Source of the DNA: Planctomycetota bacterium
GTDB lineage: Bacteria; Planctomycetota; UBA1135; UBA2386
NCBI GenBank assembly: GCA_021776805.1
Contig: JAJFFD010000054.1
Location: 1 to 64,000, forward strand
DNA length: 64,000 nucleotides
Reading direction: 5' to 3'
Shown one piece after another: positions 17,838 to 25,506 of this stretch (within the stretch, counting starts at the first letter, position 1; each line of letters begins with the position of its first letter). Both the position numbers and the translations under genes were made by a program. The notes below the pieces were generated by a model that was not told the DNA's origin, did no database searches, and saw only the letters and a program-made list of their open reading frames with translations.

Positions 17838-17867
17838 AGGACGCGATGCGGCGGTATCCCGCGTCCT
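17838..17867 (+). promoter_or_regulatory. Hairpin in riboswitch expression platform
   Basis: AGGACGCG at 17838-17845 and CGCGTCCT at 17860-17867 pair perfectly over 8 bp with a 14-base loop. A second perfect palindrome, GCCCAGCTGGGC at 17872-17883, follows. No U-run follows either, so a classic intrinsic terminator is not evident. The pair could be alternative structures of the expression platform, or act with Rho. Confidence 0.5.
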
Positions 17868-17989
17868 GATAGCCCAGCTGGGCCAGGGGAACCAGGTAAG
17901 ACCGGGTAGATCCATGTAGATCGAGGGGACCTTCAGCTGATTGTTGTGGAGCTTGGCTTCTTCCTTCACTCCAAAGCAGGGCTGAACAC

Positions 17990-19036
17990 ATGGTTCGGAG
18001 CACCGCCGCCAGACGCTTGTCCACCAAGCGCGTCTCTTCTTCCCCAAAGTCCCCCAAGGCCAGCTCCAAGAGAGCCACCCCTGGGACCACAACCAAGGGA
18101 CCAAAGTCCACCAAGAGCAAGCTTGCCGGCAAGAAGGCTCCTGCCAAGAAGGCTGCTACTGCGAAGGCCAGCGCGGCCAGCAGTACCCGCAAGATAACCG
18201 TCAAGCCGGTGGCGAAGGCTGCGGTCAAAACCACCGCTAGCGGTCGCCCCCAGTCGAGCTACGCCGCCAGAATCGACGATTCTCAGCTCAAGCACATCTG
18301 GAAGACCTACAAGCGCACCAAGGACATCAATCTTCGCGACGTCCTCATCGAGCTGCACATTCCTCTTGTCCGGGTCATCGCTGAGCGCCTGCTGCAAACG
18401 CTGCCCAAGTCCATTGAGCTGGACGATCTCACCAGCGCGGGGATCTTCGGACTCATGGATGCCATCGATGGCTTCGATCTGAGCCGCGGCATCAAGTTCA
18501 AGACCTACTGCACCACACGTATCCGTGGCTCGATCCTCGACGAGCTGCGCTCTCAGGACTGGGTTCCTCGCCTGGTTCGCCTGAAGGCACACCGCCTCGA
18601 GAAGTCCCTCAGAACTCTAGAAGGCAAACTCGGCCGCGACCCAAACGCCTTCGAAATGGCCGAGGCGATGGAAATGAGCCTTGCCGAGCTGAATGAGACT
18701 GTCGAAGAGTCCAACGCGAAGGCCATCTTCTCCCTCTCGGAGAAGTGGGACGATGGTGACGACGACAAGGAGATGGAGAAGGTCGAGATCCTCGCTGACA
18801 AGAAGGGCGCGGATCCAGTGCAGACCATCCACCAAAAGGACGTGCTCGAGCTGATCACCCGCAACCTGACCAAGAAGGAGCGGCTGATCATCATCATGTA
18901 TTACTACGAAGGCCTCACCATGCGCGAGATCGGCGAGATCATGGAGCTCACCGAGTCCCGGGTCTGCCAGATCCACAGCAACGTCATGGGCCGGCTCAAG
19001 GCTCAGCTCGACCGCGCTCATCTCCAGGCCAGTTAG
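17990..19036 (+). CDS. FliA/WhiG-family sigma factor with Lys/Ala-rich N-terminal tail
   Basis: 348 residues. Residues about 1-85 are a low-complexity Lys/Ala/Ser/Thr/Pro tail (KKAPAKKAATAKAS and similar), resembling histone H1 or bacterial Hc1-like tails. From about 95 on, the protein is a sigma-70 family member lacking region 1: region 2 in DLTSAGIFGLMDAIDGFD and FKTYCTTRIRGSILDELR, region 3 in GRDPNAFEMAEAM, and region 4 helix-turn-helix in TMREIGEIMELTESRVCQIH. The RIRGxILDELR motif is characteristic of FliA/WhiG. GCAGGG lies about eight bases before the ATG. It follows a c-di-GMP riboswitch and is followed by a strong hairpin. A second FliA lies at 29774. Confidence 0.88.
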   Translation: MVRSTAARRLSTKRVSSSPKSPKASSKRATPGTTTKGPKSTKSKLAGKKAPAKKAATAKASAASSTRKITVKPVAKAAVKTTASGRPQSSYAARIDDSQLKHIWKTYKRTKDINLRDVLIELHIPLVRVIAERLLQTLPKSIELDDLTSAGIFGLMDAIDGFDLSRGIKFKTYCTTRIRGSILDELRSQDWVPRLVRLKAHRLEKSLRTLEGKLGRDPNAFEMAEAMEMSLAELNETVEESNAKAIFSLSEKWDDGDDDKEMEKVEILADKKGADPVQTIHQKDVLELITRNLTKKERLIIIMYYYEGLTMREIGEIMELTESRVCQIHSNVMGRLKAQLDRAHLQAS

Positions 19037-19044
19037 GCCGGAGG

Positions 19045-19075
19045 AAGGGGCTGTTGCGTAATCCAACAGCCCCTT
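19045..19075 (+). terminator. Strong hairpin after the sigma gene
   Basis: AAGGGGCTGTTG at 19045-19056 pairs perfectly over 12 bp with CAACAGCCCCTT at 19064-19075, with a 7-base loop, nine bases after the sigma stop codon. There is no U-tract (GGCATGG follows), but stability and position make transcription termination or 3' end protection likely. Confidence 0.7.
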
Positions 19076-19198
19076 GGCATGGACTGTCGAATTTTCATTC
19101 AAGTCCCTGCAGGCATCTCCCGATGAGCTAAGAACGCTGCCATTCTCTACACTTCTGCGGCAGCGGGGTCTCAGATCACAACCGGGAAAGACGCCGCA

Positions 19199-20047
19199 TT
19201 GAAACCTGCACAGGACTTGTTCGAAGTCATCGAGCGGATGCCTCCGCTACCTGATGTCGCCGTGCAGGTCCTGGGAATAGTGAACGATCCTGAGTACTCC
19301 CTCGACGGCCTGGTCTCCGTAGTCCGCACCGACCCTACTCTGACCGCAAGGATCCTCAAGACCTGCAACTCGAGTCTCTACTCTCTCAATCGTGAGGTGA
19401 GCTCGGTGAGCGAGGCCGTCAGCTTTCTTGGCACCAGAAACCTGGTAAAGCTGGTCGTCGCCACCTGCACGAGTTCGTACTTCCAGCAATCCGGCACCAG
19501 CGCCTATCTCAGTCCCAAGGAGATCTGGCGCCACAGCATCGCCTGTGGGATTACTTGCCAGATCCTCGCCGAAAGATCGGGTCTGGATGAAGCCGCGACC
19601 GCCTTCACAGCCGGCATTCTGCACAACATCGGCAAGATCGCGATCTCGCAGTTCATGTCCAGCTTCACTCCGAGCCTCGATGCCCTGGAGCTCACCGAAG
19701 ATGGTGACTTTCTGGCCTTCGAGCGCAGCTTCTGCTCCATGGATCACGCCGTCGCCGGCAGCCTGGTTCTGGACCGTTGGCTGCTTCCCACAAGCCTTCG
19801 CCGAGCTATTCGCAACCACCACGACGAGAATCTGATCGTTGCTGATCCAGAGCTGACTTCGATCGTACACATTGCGGACATTCTCTGTCTGCAAGAGGGA
19901 ATCGGCGTCTTTCGAGAAGACCTCAGCTACGAAATCTCACCTCTTGCCATGCAGAAACTCGGCATGACAGAGACGTCCTTGGAGAAGACCCGAAGCAGAC
20001 TTCAAAAGGAGTTGGGTCGCTCAGAGGAATTGATCAAATTCGTCTAG
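19199..20047 (+). CDS. HDOD-domain signalling protein
   Basis: 282 residues from a TTG start with GGGAAAG about nine bases upstream. The HDOD domain is marked by MPPLPDVAVQVLGIVNDPEY, DPTLTARILKTCNSSLY, VSSVSEAVSFLGTRNL, then IWRHSIACG, TAGILHNIGKIA and HHDENLI. HDOD proteins resemble HD phosphohydrolases but usually lack the full metal site and act as signalling adaptors, often in motility and c-di-GMP networks. It has no attached GGDEF, EAL or receiver domain. It heads a same-strand unit with cheY and the CheC-like gene, directly before the flagellar operon. Confidence 0.9.
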   Translation: MKPAQDLFEVIERMPPLPDVAVQVLGIVNDPEYSLDGLVSVVRTDPTLTARILKTCNSSLYSLNREVSSVSEAVSFLGTRNLVKLVVATCTSSYFQQSGTSAYLSPKEIWRHSIACGITCQILAERSGLDEAATAFTAGILHNIGKIAISQFMSSFTPSLDALELTEDGDFLAFERSFCSMDHAVAGSLVLDRWLLPTSLRRAIRNHHDENLIVADPELTSIVHIADILCLQEGIGVFREDLSYEISPLAMQKLGMTETSLEKTRSRLQKELGRSEELIKFV

Positions 20048-20099
20048 GAGTCTTGCCGATACCAGCCTGGACTCTGCACGATCCAGCGAGAGGAGCTCC

Positions 20100-20471
20100 A
20101 TGGGACACCGGGTTTTGATTGTCGATGATTCCCCCACAATGCGGAGAATCATCATGCGCGGCCTGAATCAGGCAGGGATACCAGTATCGGAATTTACCGA
20201 AGCCAATGACGGCCTCGAAGGGCTCGCGGTCCTCGAGAAAAATCAGGTCGACCTGATTCTCTCCGACATCAACATGCCCAATATGAATGGCCTGGATTTC
20301 GTCAAGGCCATAGGGGAATCCCATAGCGCACCGCCCCCCATCGTCATGGTCTCCAGCGAATGCAGCGAAGACGTGATGGCAGAGGCGATGACTCGTGGAG
20401 CGCAAGGCTTCTTGAAGAAGCCGTTTACTGCCGAAAAGGTAATGGAAGTCTTGAAGCCCTTTCTGGACTAA
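20100..20471 (+). CDS. CheY-type single-domain response regulator
   Basis: 123 residues, one receiver domain and no output domain. The acidic pair lies in LIVDDSPTMRR, the phospho-acceptor Asp in LILSDINMPNMNG, the Thr/Ser switch in IVMVSSECSED and the conserved Lys in FLKKPF. GAGAGGAGCTCC precedes the ATG. The NMNG and SSE features are like chemotaxis CheY proteins. Given its neighbours it probably signals to the flagellar switch, but the partner kinase is not in the window apart from the mini DHp protein at 21518. Confidence 0.93.
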   Translation: MGHRVLIVDDSPTMRRIIMRGLNQAGIPVSEFTEANDGLEGLAVLEKNQVDLILSDINMPNMNGLDFVKAIGESHSAPPPIVMVSSECSEDVMAEAMTRGAQGFLKKPFTAEKVMEVLKPFLD

Positions 20472-20480
20472 CCAAGCTCG

Positions 20481-21551
20481 ATGGCAGAACTGACATTCAA
20501 CCCCGGAAAGACGAAGCAACTAGGCAAGCTTTGTGGATCCATGACCAACGCCATCGTTGAGTCACTCAAGTCGCTCATCGATCAACCCTTCGCACTGACA
20601 CCGGGCTCTTTCGAGGTTCTGAGCGGAGAGCAGATTACGGCATCGCTTCCTCATCAGGCGGTTGTTGTCCGTGCCGATCTCGACAAGGACTTCGAAGGGC
20701 GCACACTGCGCTTCGTTCTGGCGTCGCAGGAGGCAACTGCTTTGGCCGGCTTCATGATGATGAACTCGGCGGAAGACATCCAGAAGAAGCGAAGCCTCGG
20801 GCAAATCGATGCTGAAGACCTGGAGGCCTTCGGCGATGTTTCCAAGGTCCTCTGCGCTGGTGTTGACGGCGTTCTGCGCGAATCCTTCGGTTCCGTCGTG
20901 GGCCTGACCTGTCATGATCATGGCCTGGTGGATTCCACAGGCGACCCCGAGGGCTCCCTCGGCAGCGAGCAGCTACTGGTCTACACATACGGCTTCAAAG
21001 TCGGCGGCTTCGAGGAGAGTCAGGCCATGATCCTGATTGACCTCGAGTCTGCAGAGTCTTGGAACGAAGGTGGTCTCTTCGACGATGGCAGCCAAGCCCT
21101 CGGAAGCGAAGAATCAGCTAGCGAGAATCAGGCGAGCCTGGAAGACATCCCGATTCGGGAGATTCGCGGCAAGTTGGCCTGCTATCTCTGCGATACCCGG
21201 CTGGTCGACACTCTGCGCAGGAGTTGCCGGCGTGTAGGGCTGGAGCTCGATCGTCATCCGACCTGCGAAGTGCCCAATCCTGCCGCTCACCAGAAAGACG
21301 TGGTGGTTTTGGACATTCCTATCGGCGAAGAACGGCGCTTTGAGTGGTGTAAGCGAATCAAGGAGTACGACCCTACGGTGATGGTCGTCGTCTTGATTCA
21401 TCATCCTTCGAAGAAGCGCGTTCTACAGGGCTTCATGACCAAGGCGGACGTCATCCTTGGCTGGCCAGTCGAAGAAACCGTGCTCTCTGCCAAGCTGAAT
21501 TATCTTCTGGACCCGCCTCAGCCAGACGAGGCTGATCTGGACGAAGATTGA
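20481..21551 (+). CDS. CheC/CheX-like domain fused to a degenerate receiver
   Basis: 356 residues. The N-terminal half (about 1-190) has the CheC/CheX/FliY-type layout: VVVRADLDKDFEGRTLRFVLAS, then AGFMMM, then DLEAFGDVSKVLCAGVDGVL, where active phosphatases have an acidic residue and an Asn; here Asp-Val-Ser-Lys suggests loss of the Asn. After an acidic linker, residues about 225-345 look like a receiver (VVVLDIPIGEERRF at the phospho-site strand, WPVEETVLSAKLNYLL at the end), but with Trp-Pro where Lys-Pro is expected. It starts 10 bases after cheY. I infer a CheY-linked adaptor or phosphatase-like protein; the assignment is by pattern only. Confidence 0.6.
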   Translation: MAELTFNPGKTKQLGKLCGSMTNAIVESLKSLIDQPFALTPGSFEVLSGEQITASLPHQAVVVRADLDKDFEGRTLRFVLASQEATALAGFMMMNSAEDIQKKRSLGQIDAEDLEAFGDVSKVLCAGVDGVLRESFGSVVGLTCHDHGLVDSTGDPEGSLGSEQLLVYTYGFKVGGFEESQAMILIDLESAESWNEGGLFDDGSQALGSEESASENQASLEDIPIREIRGKLACYLCDTRLVDTLRRSCRRVGLELDRHPTCEVPNPAAHQKDVVVLDIPIGEERRFEWCKRIKEYDPTVMVVVLIHHPSKKRVLQGFMTKADVILGWPVEETVLSAKLNYLLDPPQPDEADLDED

Positions 21552-21775
21552 TCCGATTGCCGACGGATTTGGGCGACTTCTGTAAGCGCCTTCTCCCCAC
21601 TCGCCGCGATCACTCCTAGAGCCTGTTCGTAGGCATCCTTGGTCGCGGTCAACCTGGCTACATCAGCCTGGGTTTGGATGACCGAGAGCAGATTGTTGAT
21701 CAGATGGATCAACTTGCGCGATTCGGGCTGCTCAGGACTTCGGTCTGCATCGTGCATCGTTGTCGCATGATACAT
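21518..21775 (-). CDS. Mini-protein resembling a histidine-kinase DHp helix pair
   Basis: 85 residues from ATG 21775, with AGGGGA about six bases upstream; an internal ATG at 21757 is possible. RKLIHLINNLLSVIQTQADVA matches the H-box helix of kinases of the HxxNN type (His24, Asn27/Asn28), and AYEQALGVIAASGEKALTEVAQIRR could be the second DHp helix. There is no ATPase domain. It overlaps the 3' end of the CheC-like gene by 34 bp, tail to tail, and is divergent from fliO. It could be a phosphotransfer or decoy protein, or a remnant. Confidence 0.5.
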   Translation of the reverse strand: MYHATTMHDADRSPEQPESRKLIHLINNLLSVIQTQADVARLTATKDAYEQALGVIAASGEKALTEVAQIRRQSDQSSSRSASSG

Positions 21776-21847
21776 ACGGCGTCCCCTATCGCTGCATCCA
21801 ATCGGTGAGGGTCTAGCGCAGTCCACAGCATGTTGTGGATTCAGCAC

Positions 21848-21864
21848 TTGGCACGAGCATTGCT
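21848..21864 (+). promoter_or_regulatory. Sigma-54 (-24/-12) promoter of the fliO operon
   Basis: TTGGCACG-AGCA-TTGCT matches the RpoN consensus TGGCACG-N4-TTGCW completely, with GG (21850-21851) and GC (21862-21863) 12 bases apart. Transcription would begin near 21875, 13 bases before the fliO ATG at 21888. It lies in the 112-bp space between divergent genes and implies an enhancer-binding activator encoded elsewhere. Confidence 0.85.
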
Positions 21865-21887
21865 TTGTGTGGATCGAGGTCGATTCC

Positions 21888-22484
21888 ATGCAGGCAAAAT
21901 ACAAGTGGCTACTTCTTCCACCGGCGATCGCGCTGATTCTCTTTCTCGGTCCGCTACGCGGGACCACCTCACCAGCGAGCCCTACGCCGACTCCAACTGC
22001 CAACACCGCGACTCAGCCCCCGGCAACCGATACGGGGCAGGTCGGCACAGGGATTCCAACCATGCCCGGCATGGACCAACTGATTTCCACCTTGCTTGGA
22101 GTCTTGATCTTGGGATCCGTCGGCCTGGTGGTCTTCGCTCGAATGAGAAAGCCCAAGACGACTGGAACCAGCACTCTTGTGGAACACCGTCAGAGCATGC
22201 GCATCACTCCCAAGCATCATGTGCATGTCCTGGAATTCGACAATCAGCTCTTCCTGCTGGGCACCTGCGAATCCAACCTGAGCGTCCTCAAGGTCAGCGA
22301 CTCGTCAGAAAACGAAGCTGACGAGATGGAAATCGCCAGGCGTGAGGAGGAAGAAGACGAGGGTGCGGTCCCCAAGGATCTGATCATTCCCCGCCCCCCC
22401 GCAAGGAAAGGCAAGCCGAAGCCCGCCCTCGACATCGCTCAGTTCAAGAAGCTCCTGGCCAAGGCCAAAGCTGGTCAGCTCTAA
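21888..22484 (+). CDS. fliO: Flagellar biosynthesis protein FliO
   Basis: 198 residues. The start ATG 21888 follows GAGG by eight bases. A first hydrophobic segment (WLLLPPAIALILFLGPL) is a signal peptide or anchor, then a Pro/Thr-rich linker, and a second membrane helix (LISTLLGVLILGSVGLVVFARM). The conserved cytosolic FliO strand pair follows: MRITPKHHVHVLEFDNQLFLLG. An acidic and a basic C-terminal tail extend beyond the usual core. FliO helps assemble the FliP ring of the export gate. It is the first gene of the sigma-54-type operon. Confidence 0.82.
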   Translation: MQAKYKWLLLPPAIALILFLGPLRGTTSPASPTPTPTANTATQPPATDTGQVGTGIPTMPGMDQLISTLLGVLILGSVGLVVFARMRKPKTTGTSTLVEHRQSMRITPKHHVHVLEFDNQLFLLGTCESNLSVLKVSDSSENEADEMEIARREEEEDEGAVPKDLIIPRPPARKGKPKPALDIAQFKKLLAKAKAGQL

Positions 22485-22486
22485 AT

Positions 22487-23299
22487 ATGCTACGCACGGC
22501 CCTAGTTAGCATGATCTTCCTGCTCTGTGCCAGCCTGCCGGCGCAGGCACAGGGCGGTTCCGGGATCACCCCTCTTCCTGCACAACTGCAGGGTAGCCCC
22601 GCAACAAGTCAGCAGGGCCCCAGTTCCGGATTCAGTCTGCAAGTCAACACTGGCGACGAAGTCAGCACGCTCAATTCTGCGCTCGAGATCGTGCTGCTCA
22701 TGACGCTCCTGTCGCTGGCACCAGCGATCGTCATGACGATGACTTCGTTTACTCGAATCATCATCGTTCTCTCCTTCTTGAAACGCGCCATGTCCATCCA
22801 GGAACTGCCACCTGCGATGGTAGTCACGGGATTTGCGGTCTTCATGACGATCTTCGTCATGACACCGGTGGTCACGGATGTCTACGAGCAAGCCTACGAG
22901 CCATATGTCGCTGAGGAGATTCCTATCGATGTCGCCTTGCAGCGCGGTGGCGATCGTCTTGGCGAGTTCATGCTGAAGCAAACCAGGCCAGAAGACATTC
23001 AGCTCATCCTGGACATAAGCCATACGGATCGGCCGCAGACCATGGCGGACACGCCGTTTCACGTGATCGTGCCGTCCTTCATCCTCTCCGAGATCAAGAC
23101 CGCATTTCAGATGGGTTTCGTTCTCTTCCTACCCTTTCTCGCGATCGATCTGGTGATCTCCTCAATCCTAATCTCGATGGGCATGTTCACCCTTCCACCC
23201 ATCGTCGTGTCGACACCCTTGAAGCTCCTTCTGTTCATTCTCGTGGATGGTTGGAACTTGGTGGTCGAATCCTTGGCATTCAGCTTCTTCAACGCCTGA
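22487..23299 (+). CDS. fliP: Flagellar export gate protein FliP
   Basis: 270 residues. It has a cleavable signal peptide (MLRTALVSMIFLLCASLPAQAQ), as is usual for FliP, then helices LLMTLLSLAPAIVMTMTSFTRIIIVLSFL with the family signature SFTRIxIVL, the periplasmic acidic region, and the C-terminal VPSFILSEIKTAFQMGFVLFLPFLAIDLVISSIL, followed by MGMFTLPP. FliP5FliQ4FliR1 form the core of the export channel. It starts three bases after the fliO stop. Confidence 0.97.
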   Translation: MLRTALVSMIFLLCASLPAQAQGGSGITPLPAQLQGSPATSQQGPSSGFSLQVNTGDEVSTLNSALEIVLLMTLLSLAPAIVMTMTSFTRIIIVLSFLKRAMSIQELPPAMVVTGFAVFMTIFVMTPVVTDVYEQAYEPYVAEEIPIDVALQRGGDRLGEFMLKQTRPEDIQLILDISHTDRPQTMADTPFHVIVPSFILSEIKTAFQMGFVLFLPFLAIDLVISSILISMGMFTLPPIVVSTPLKLLLFILVDGWNLVVESLAFSFFNA

Positions 23300-23306
23300 G
23301 GTCTCA

Positions 23307-23588
23307 ATGGACGAACTTGTAATGATCGACTTGGGGAAGCAAACCCTGATCACGGCGCTGATGATCGTCGCCCCTGCGCTGCTGGTCGGAATGTTCACCG
23401 GTCTTGCGGTGAGCTTGTTTCAGACGATCACTGCACTGCAGGAGCAGACTCTGAGCATCGTGCCCAAGATGCTGGCAGTTGTTGGCACCCTGCTGCTGCT
23501 GATGCCGTGGATTCTCCGCACGCTGTACGAATTCGCGCACAGCTTGTTCACCTCACTGCCGAACTACGGGCCCATCACGCCCAGCTAG
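23307..23588 (+). CDS. fliQ: Flagellar export gate protein FliQ
   Basis: 93 residues, normal for FliQ. The start ATG 23307 lies eight bases after the fliP stop. Two helices are evident: LITALMIVAPALLVGMFTGLAVSLFQTITALQEQTL, with the conserved FQTITALQEQTL, and MLAVVGTLLLLMPWILRTLYEFAHSLF. It belongs to the FliPQR export gate. Confidence 0.96.
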   Translation: MDELVMIDLGKQTLITALMIVAPALLVGMFTGLAVSLFQTITALQEQTLSIVPKMLAVVGTLLLLMPWILRTLYEFAHSLFTSLPNYGPITPS

Positions 23589-23598
23589 AACGCAAGCG

Positions 23599-24387
23599 AT
23601 GGACCTGAACCTCGTACTTCTGCATGCGCCCCTGCTGCTGCTGAACCTGATCAGAGTGGCAGCCTTCTTCTTTGCTGCGCCGCTATTCAGTGCGCAGCGG
23701 GAGTCGCGGCTGCTCAGGATCATACTTGGTGTCTCTCTGGGAAGTTTCTTCTGGTGGGTCAACACAGATTGGACCAGCCAGATACTCAATCCCTTGGAGA
23801 TTCGCGGCCTGCTCGATTTTGCGGCCATGGCAATACGCGAAGGAGTGATCGGCCTACTTGCCGGGTTCTCTCTGCGGGCGATCGTCACCGTTCTCTCCGT
23901 GGCTGGCGAGATCCTGGCGCATGAAATGGGCTTCAGCATGTCCAGGGTCCTCAACCCTGTGACCGGAACATCGAGCACGTCCATGGCTCAACTCTTCGAG
24001 ATCATGGCCTACCTGCTGCTGTTTCAGCTCAATCTCCATCACCAGTTCCTGCGCGTCATCGAGTCGACCTTCTCCTTTGTACCCATCGGCCAGGGATTCA
24101 ATTTCGCCATCGTCTACATGAATCTCCACGAGATGCTCCGTGACGCCTTGGAATTCGGCTTGATGTACGCGGCACCGATCTTTGCGGTGATGATTCTTCT
24201 TACCGTCACTCTGGTCGTTCTGTCGCGAGCCGTTCAGAACATCAACTTGATGGAGTTCAGTTTTGGCATGCGCATCCTCCTTGCGCTGGTCGCTTCGATC
24301 TACTTCCTCGAGGAAGGCAGCCCCTTTCTCGAACGGGTCTTCGTCGAAATCTTTACAGGGGCCCGCCTGCTCTTTGCCGGCGCTTGA
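23599..24387 (+). CDS. fliR: Flagellar export gate protein FliR
   Basis: 262 residues with the multi-helix FliR layout. It starts LLLLNLIRVAAFFFAAPLF, then AIREGVIGLLAGFSLRAIV, GEILAHEMGFSMSRVLNPVTG (the conserved G-F-x-x-x-x-x-x-P region) and the C-terminal LARVLVEIF-like end. One copy caps the FliP/FliQ ring. It is flanked tightly by fliQ (10 bp) and flhB (3 bp). Confidence 0.95.
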   Translation: MDLNLVLLHAPLLLLNLIRVAAFFFAAPLFSAQRESRLLRIILGVSLGSFFWWVNTDWTSQILNPLEIRGLLDFAAMAIREGVIGLLAGFSLRAIVTVLSVAGEILAHEMGFSMSRVLNPVTGTSSTSMAQLFEIMAYLLLFQLNLHHQFLRVIESTFSFVPIGQGFNFAIVYMNLHEMLRDALEFGLMYAAPIFAVMILLTVTLVVLSRAVQNINLMEFSFGMRILLALVASIYFLEEGSPFLERVFVEIFTGARLLFAGA

Positions 24388-24390
24388 GTC

Positions 24391-25503
24391 ATGAGTCTCT
24401 TCAAAGACGACACTGGCAAGACTGAAAAGCCAACTCCGACCAAGCTGAACGAGGCCGGCGACAAGGGCACCGTGCCCCTGTCCCGAGAATTCGTCACAGC
24501 AGGAACGCTGTTGGTCGTGACCATCGCCCTGATGACCACAGGCCACTGGTTGACCGACGCCCTCAAGCAGAGCCTCGAATTCGGACTGACCGTAGACCCG
24601 CAGATGCACCCCATTATGGGCATGGCCACTCCTCGCGATGCCGGTGAAAGCAGCCTGGTGTCTGCCCAACAGCAGCTGCTTCTCAGCTACGGAAACATCG
24701 TCTGGCCCTTCCTCTGGATCATCGGCATTGCCCTAGTGGCAACAATTCTGACGGGCTACGGGCAGATCGGATTCAAGATTCGCAAGGAGGCATTGAAGAT
24801 CCGCATCGAGAAGTTGAACCCAGTCAACAACCTCAATCGACTCTTCAGCTTCAGCTCGGTCTTCAAGACCATCATCTCGGCATTGAAGTTGGCCGTCCTT
24901 GGAGGAGTCCTCTACATCGTCTTGCAGGGTCGGATGCCGATCTTTGCGCAGATGTATGAGAACGAGAGCTTCGCCGAGTCTCTCACGATCATGATCGAAA
25001 CGGCCTTCCTGATCCTCATGTGGATCGCCGTCATCGTCCTGTTGATCTCCCTAGCCGATGTCGCTTGGCAGCGCTTCGACCACACCAAGAAACTCATGAT
25101 GTCAAAGCATGAGGTCGATGACGAACGCAAGCGCACCGAAGGTGACCCTGCAGTCAAGGCGCGCCTGCGCTCAGCAGCCATACAGATCATGCGCCAGCGC
25201 ATGATGGAATCGATCCCCAAGGCTGATGTGATCATCACCAACCCAACCCACTATTCGGTGGCTTTGCGCTACGACCGCAGCAAGGATCCTGCCCCCCGCG
25301 TAGTTGCCAAGGGCTTGGACGATCTCGCCCTCAAGATTCGTGAGCTCGCGAAGGATAACGATGTCCCCCTGATGGAGGATCCGCCGCTGGCGCGAGCCCT
25401 GTATCGGGCGGTGAAGGTGGATCAGGAGATTCCGGAAAAATTCTACAAGGCAGTGGCAGCGGTGCTCAGCCACGTCTTCAGGCTCAAGGAACAGGTGGCC
25501 TGA
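24391..25503 (+). CDS. flhB: Flagellar export switch protein FlhB
   Basis: 370 residues. It opens DDTGKTEKPTPTKLNEAGDKG, the FlhB start signature, followed by four membrane helices and the cytosolic domain with the autocleavage site Asn284-Pro-Thr-His in ADVIITNPTHYSVALRY. The C-terminus (LARALYRAVKVDQEIPEKFY) is canonical. FlhB switches export from rod/hook to filament substrates together with FliK, which is also in this cluster. Confidence 0.97.
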   Translation: MSLFKDDTGKTEKPTPTKLNEAGDKGTVPLSREFVTAGTLLVVTIALMTTGHWLTDALKQSLEFGLTVDPQMHPIMGMATPRDAGESSLVSAQQQLLLSYGNIVWPFLWIIGIALVATILTGYGQIGFKIRKEALKIRIEKLNPVNNLNRLFSFSSVFKTIISALKLAVLGGVLYIVLQGRMPIFAQMYENESFAESLTIMIETAFLILMWIAVIVLLISLADVAWQRFDHTKKLMMSKHEVDDERKRTEGDPAVKARLRSAAIQIMRQRMMESIPKADVIITNPTHYSVALRYDRSKDPAPRVVAKGLDDLALKIRELAKDNDVPLMEDPPLARALYRAVKVDQEIPEKFYKAVAAVLSHVFRLKEQVA

Positions 25504-25506
25504 TCC

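Noticed and set aside
17914-17919. ATGTAG start-stop element in the sigma leader
   Set aside because: Such a short match is expected by chance; no strong ribosome site.
23854-24669. Minus-strand frame of 271 codons
   Set aside because: Lies opposite fliR/flhB; His/Gln-rich shadow.
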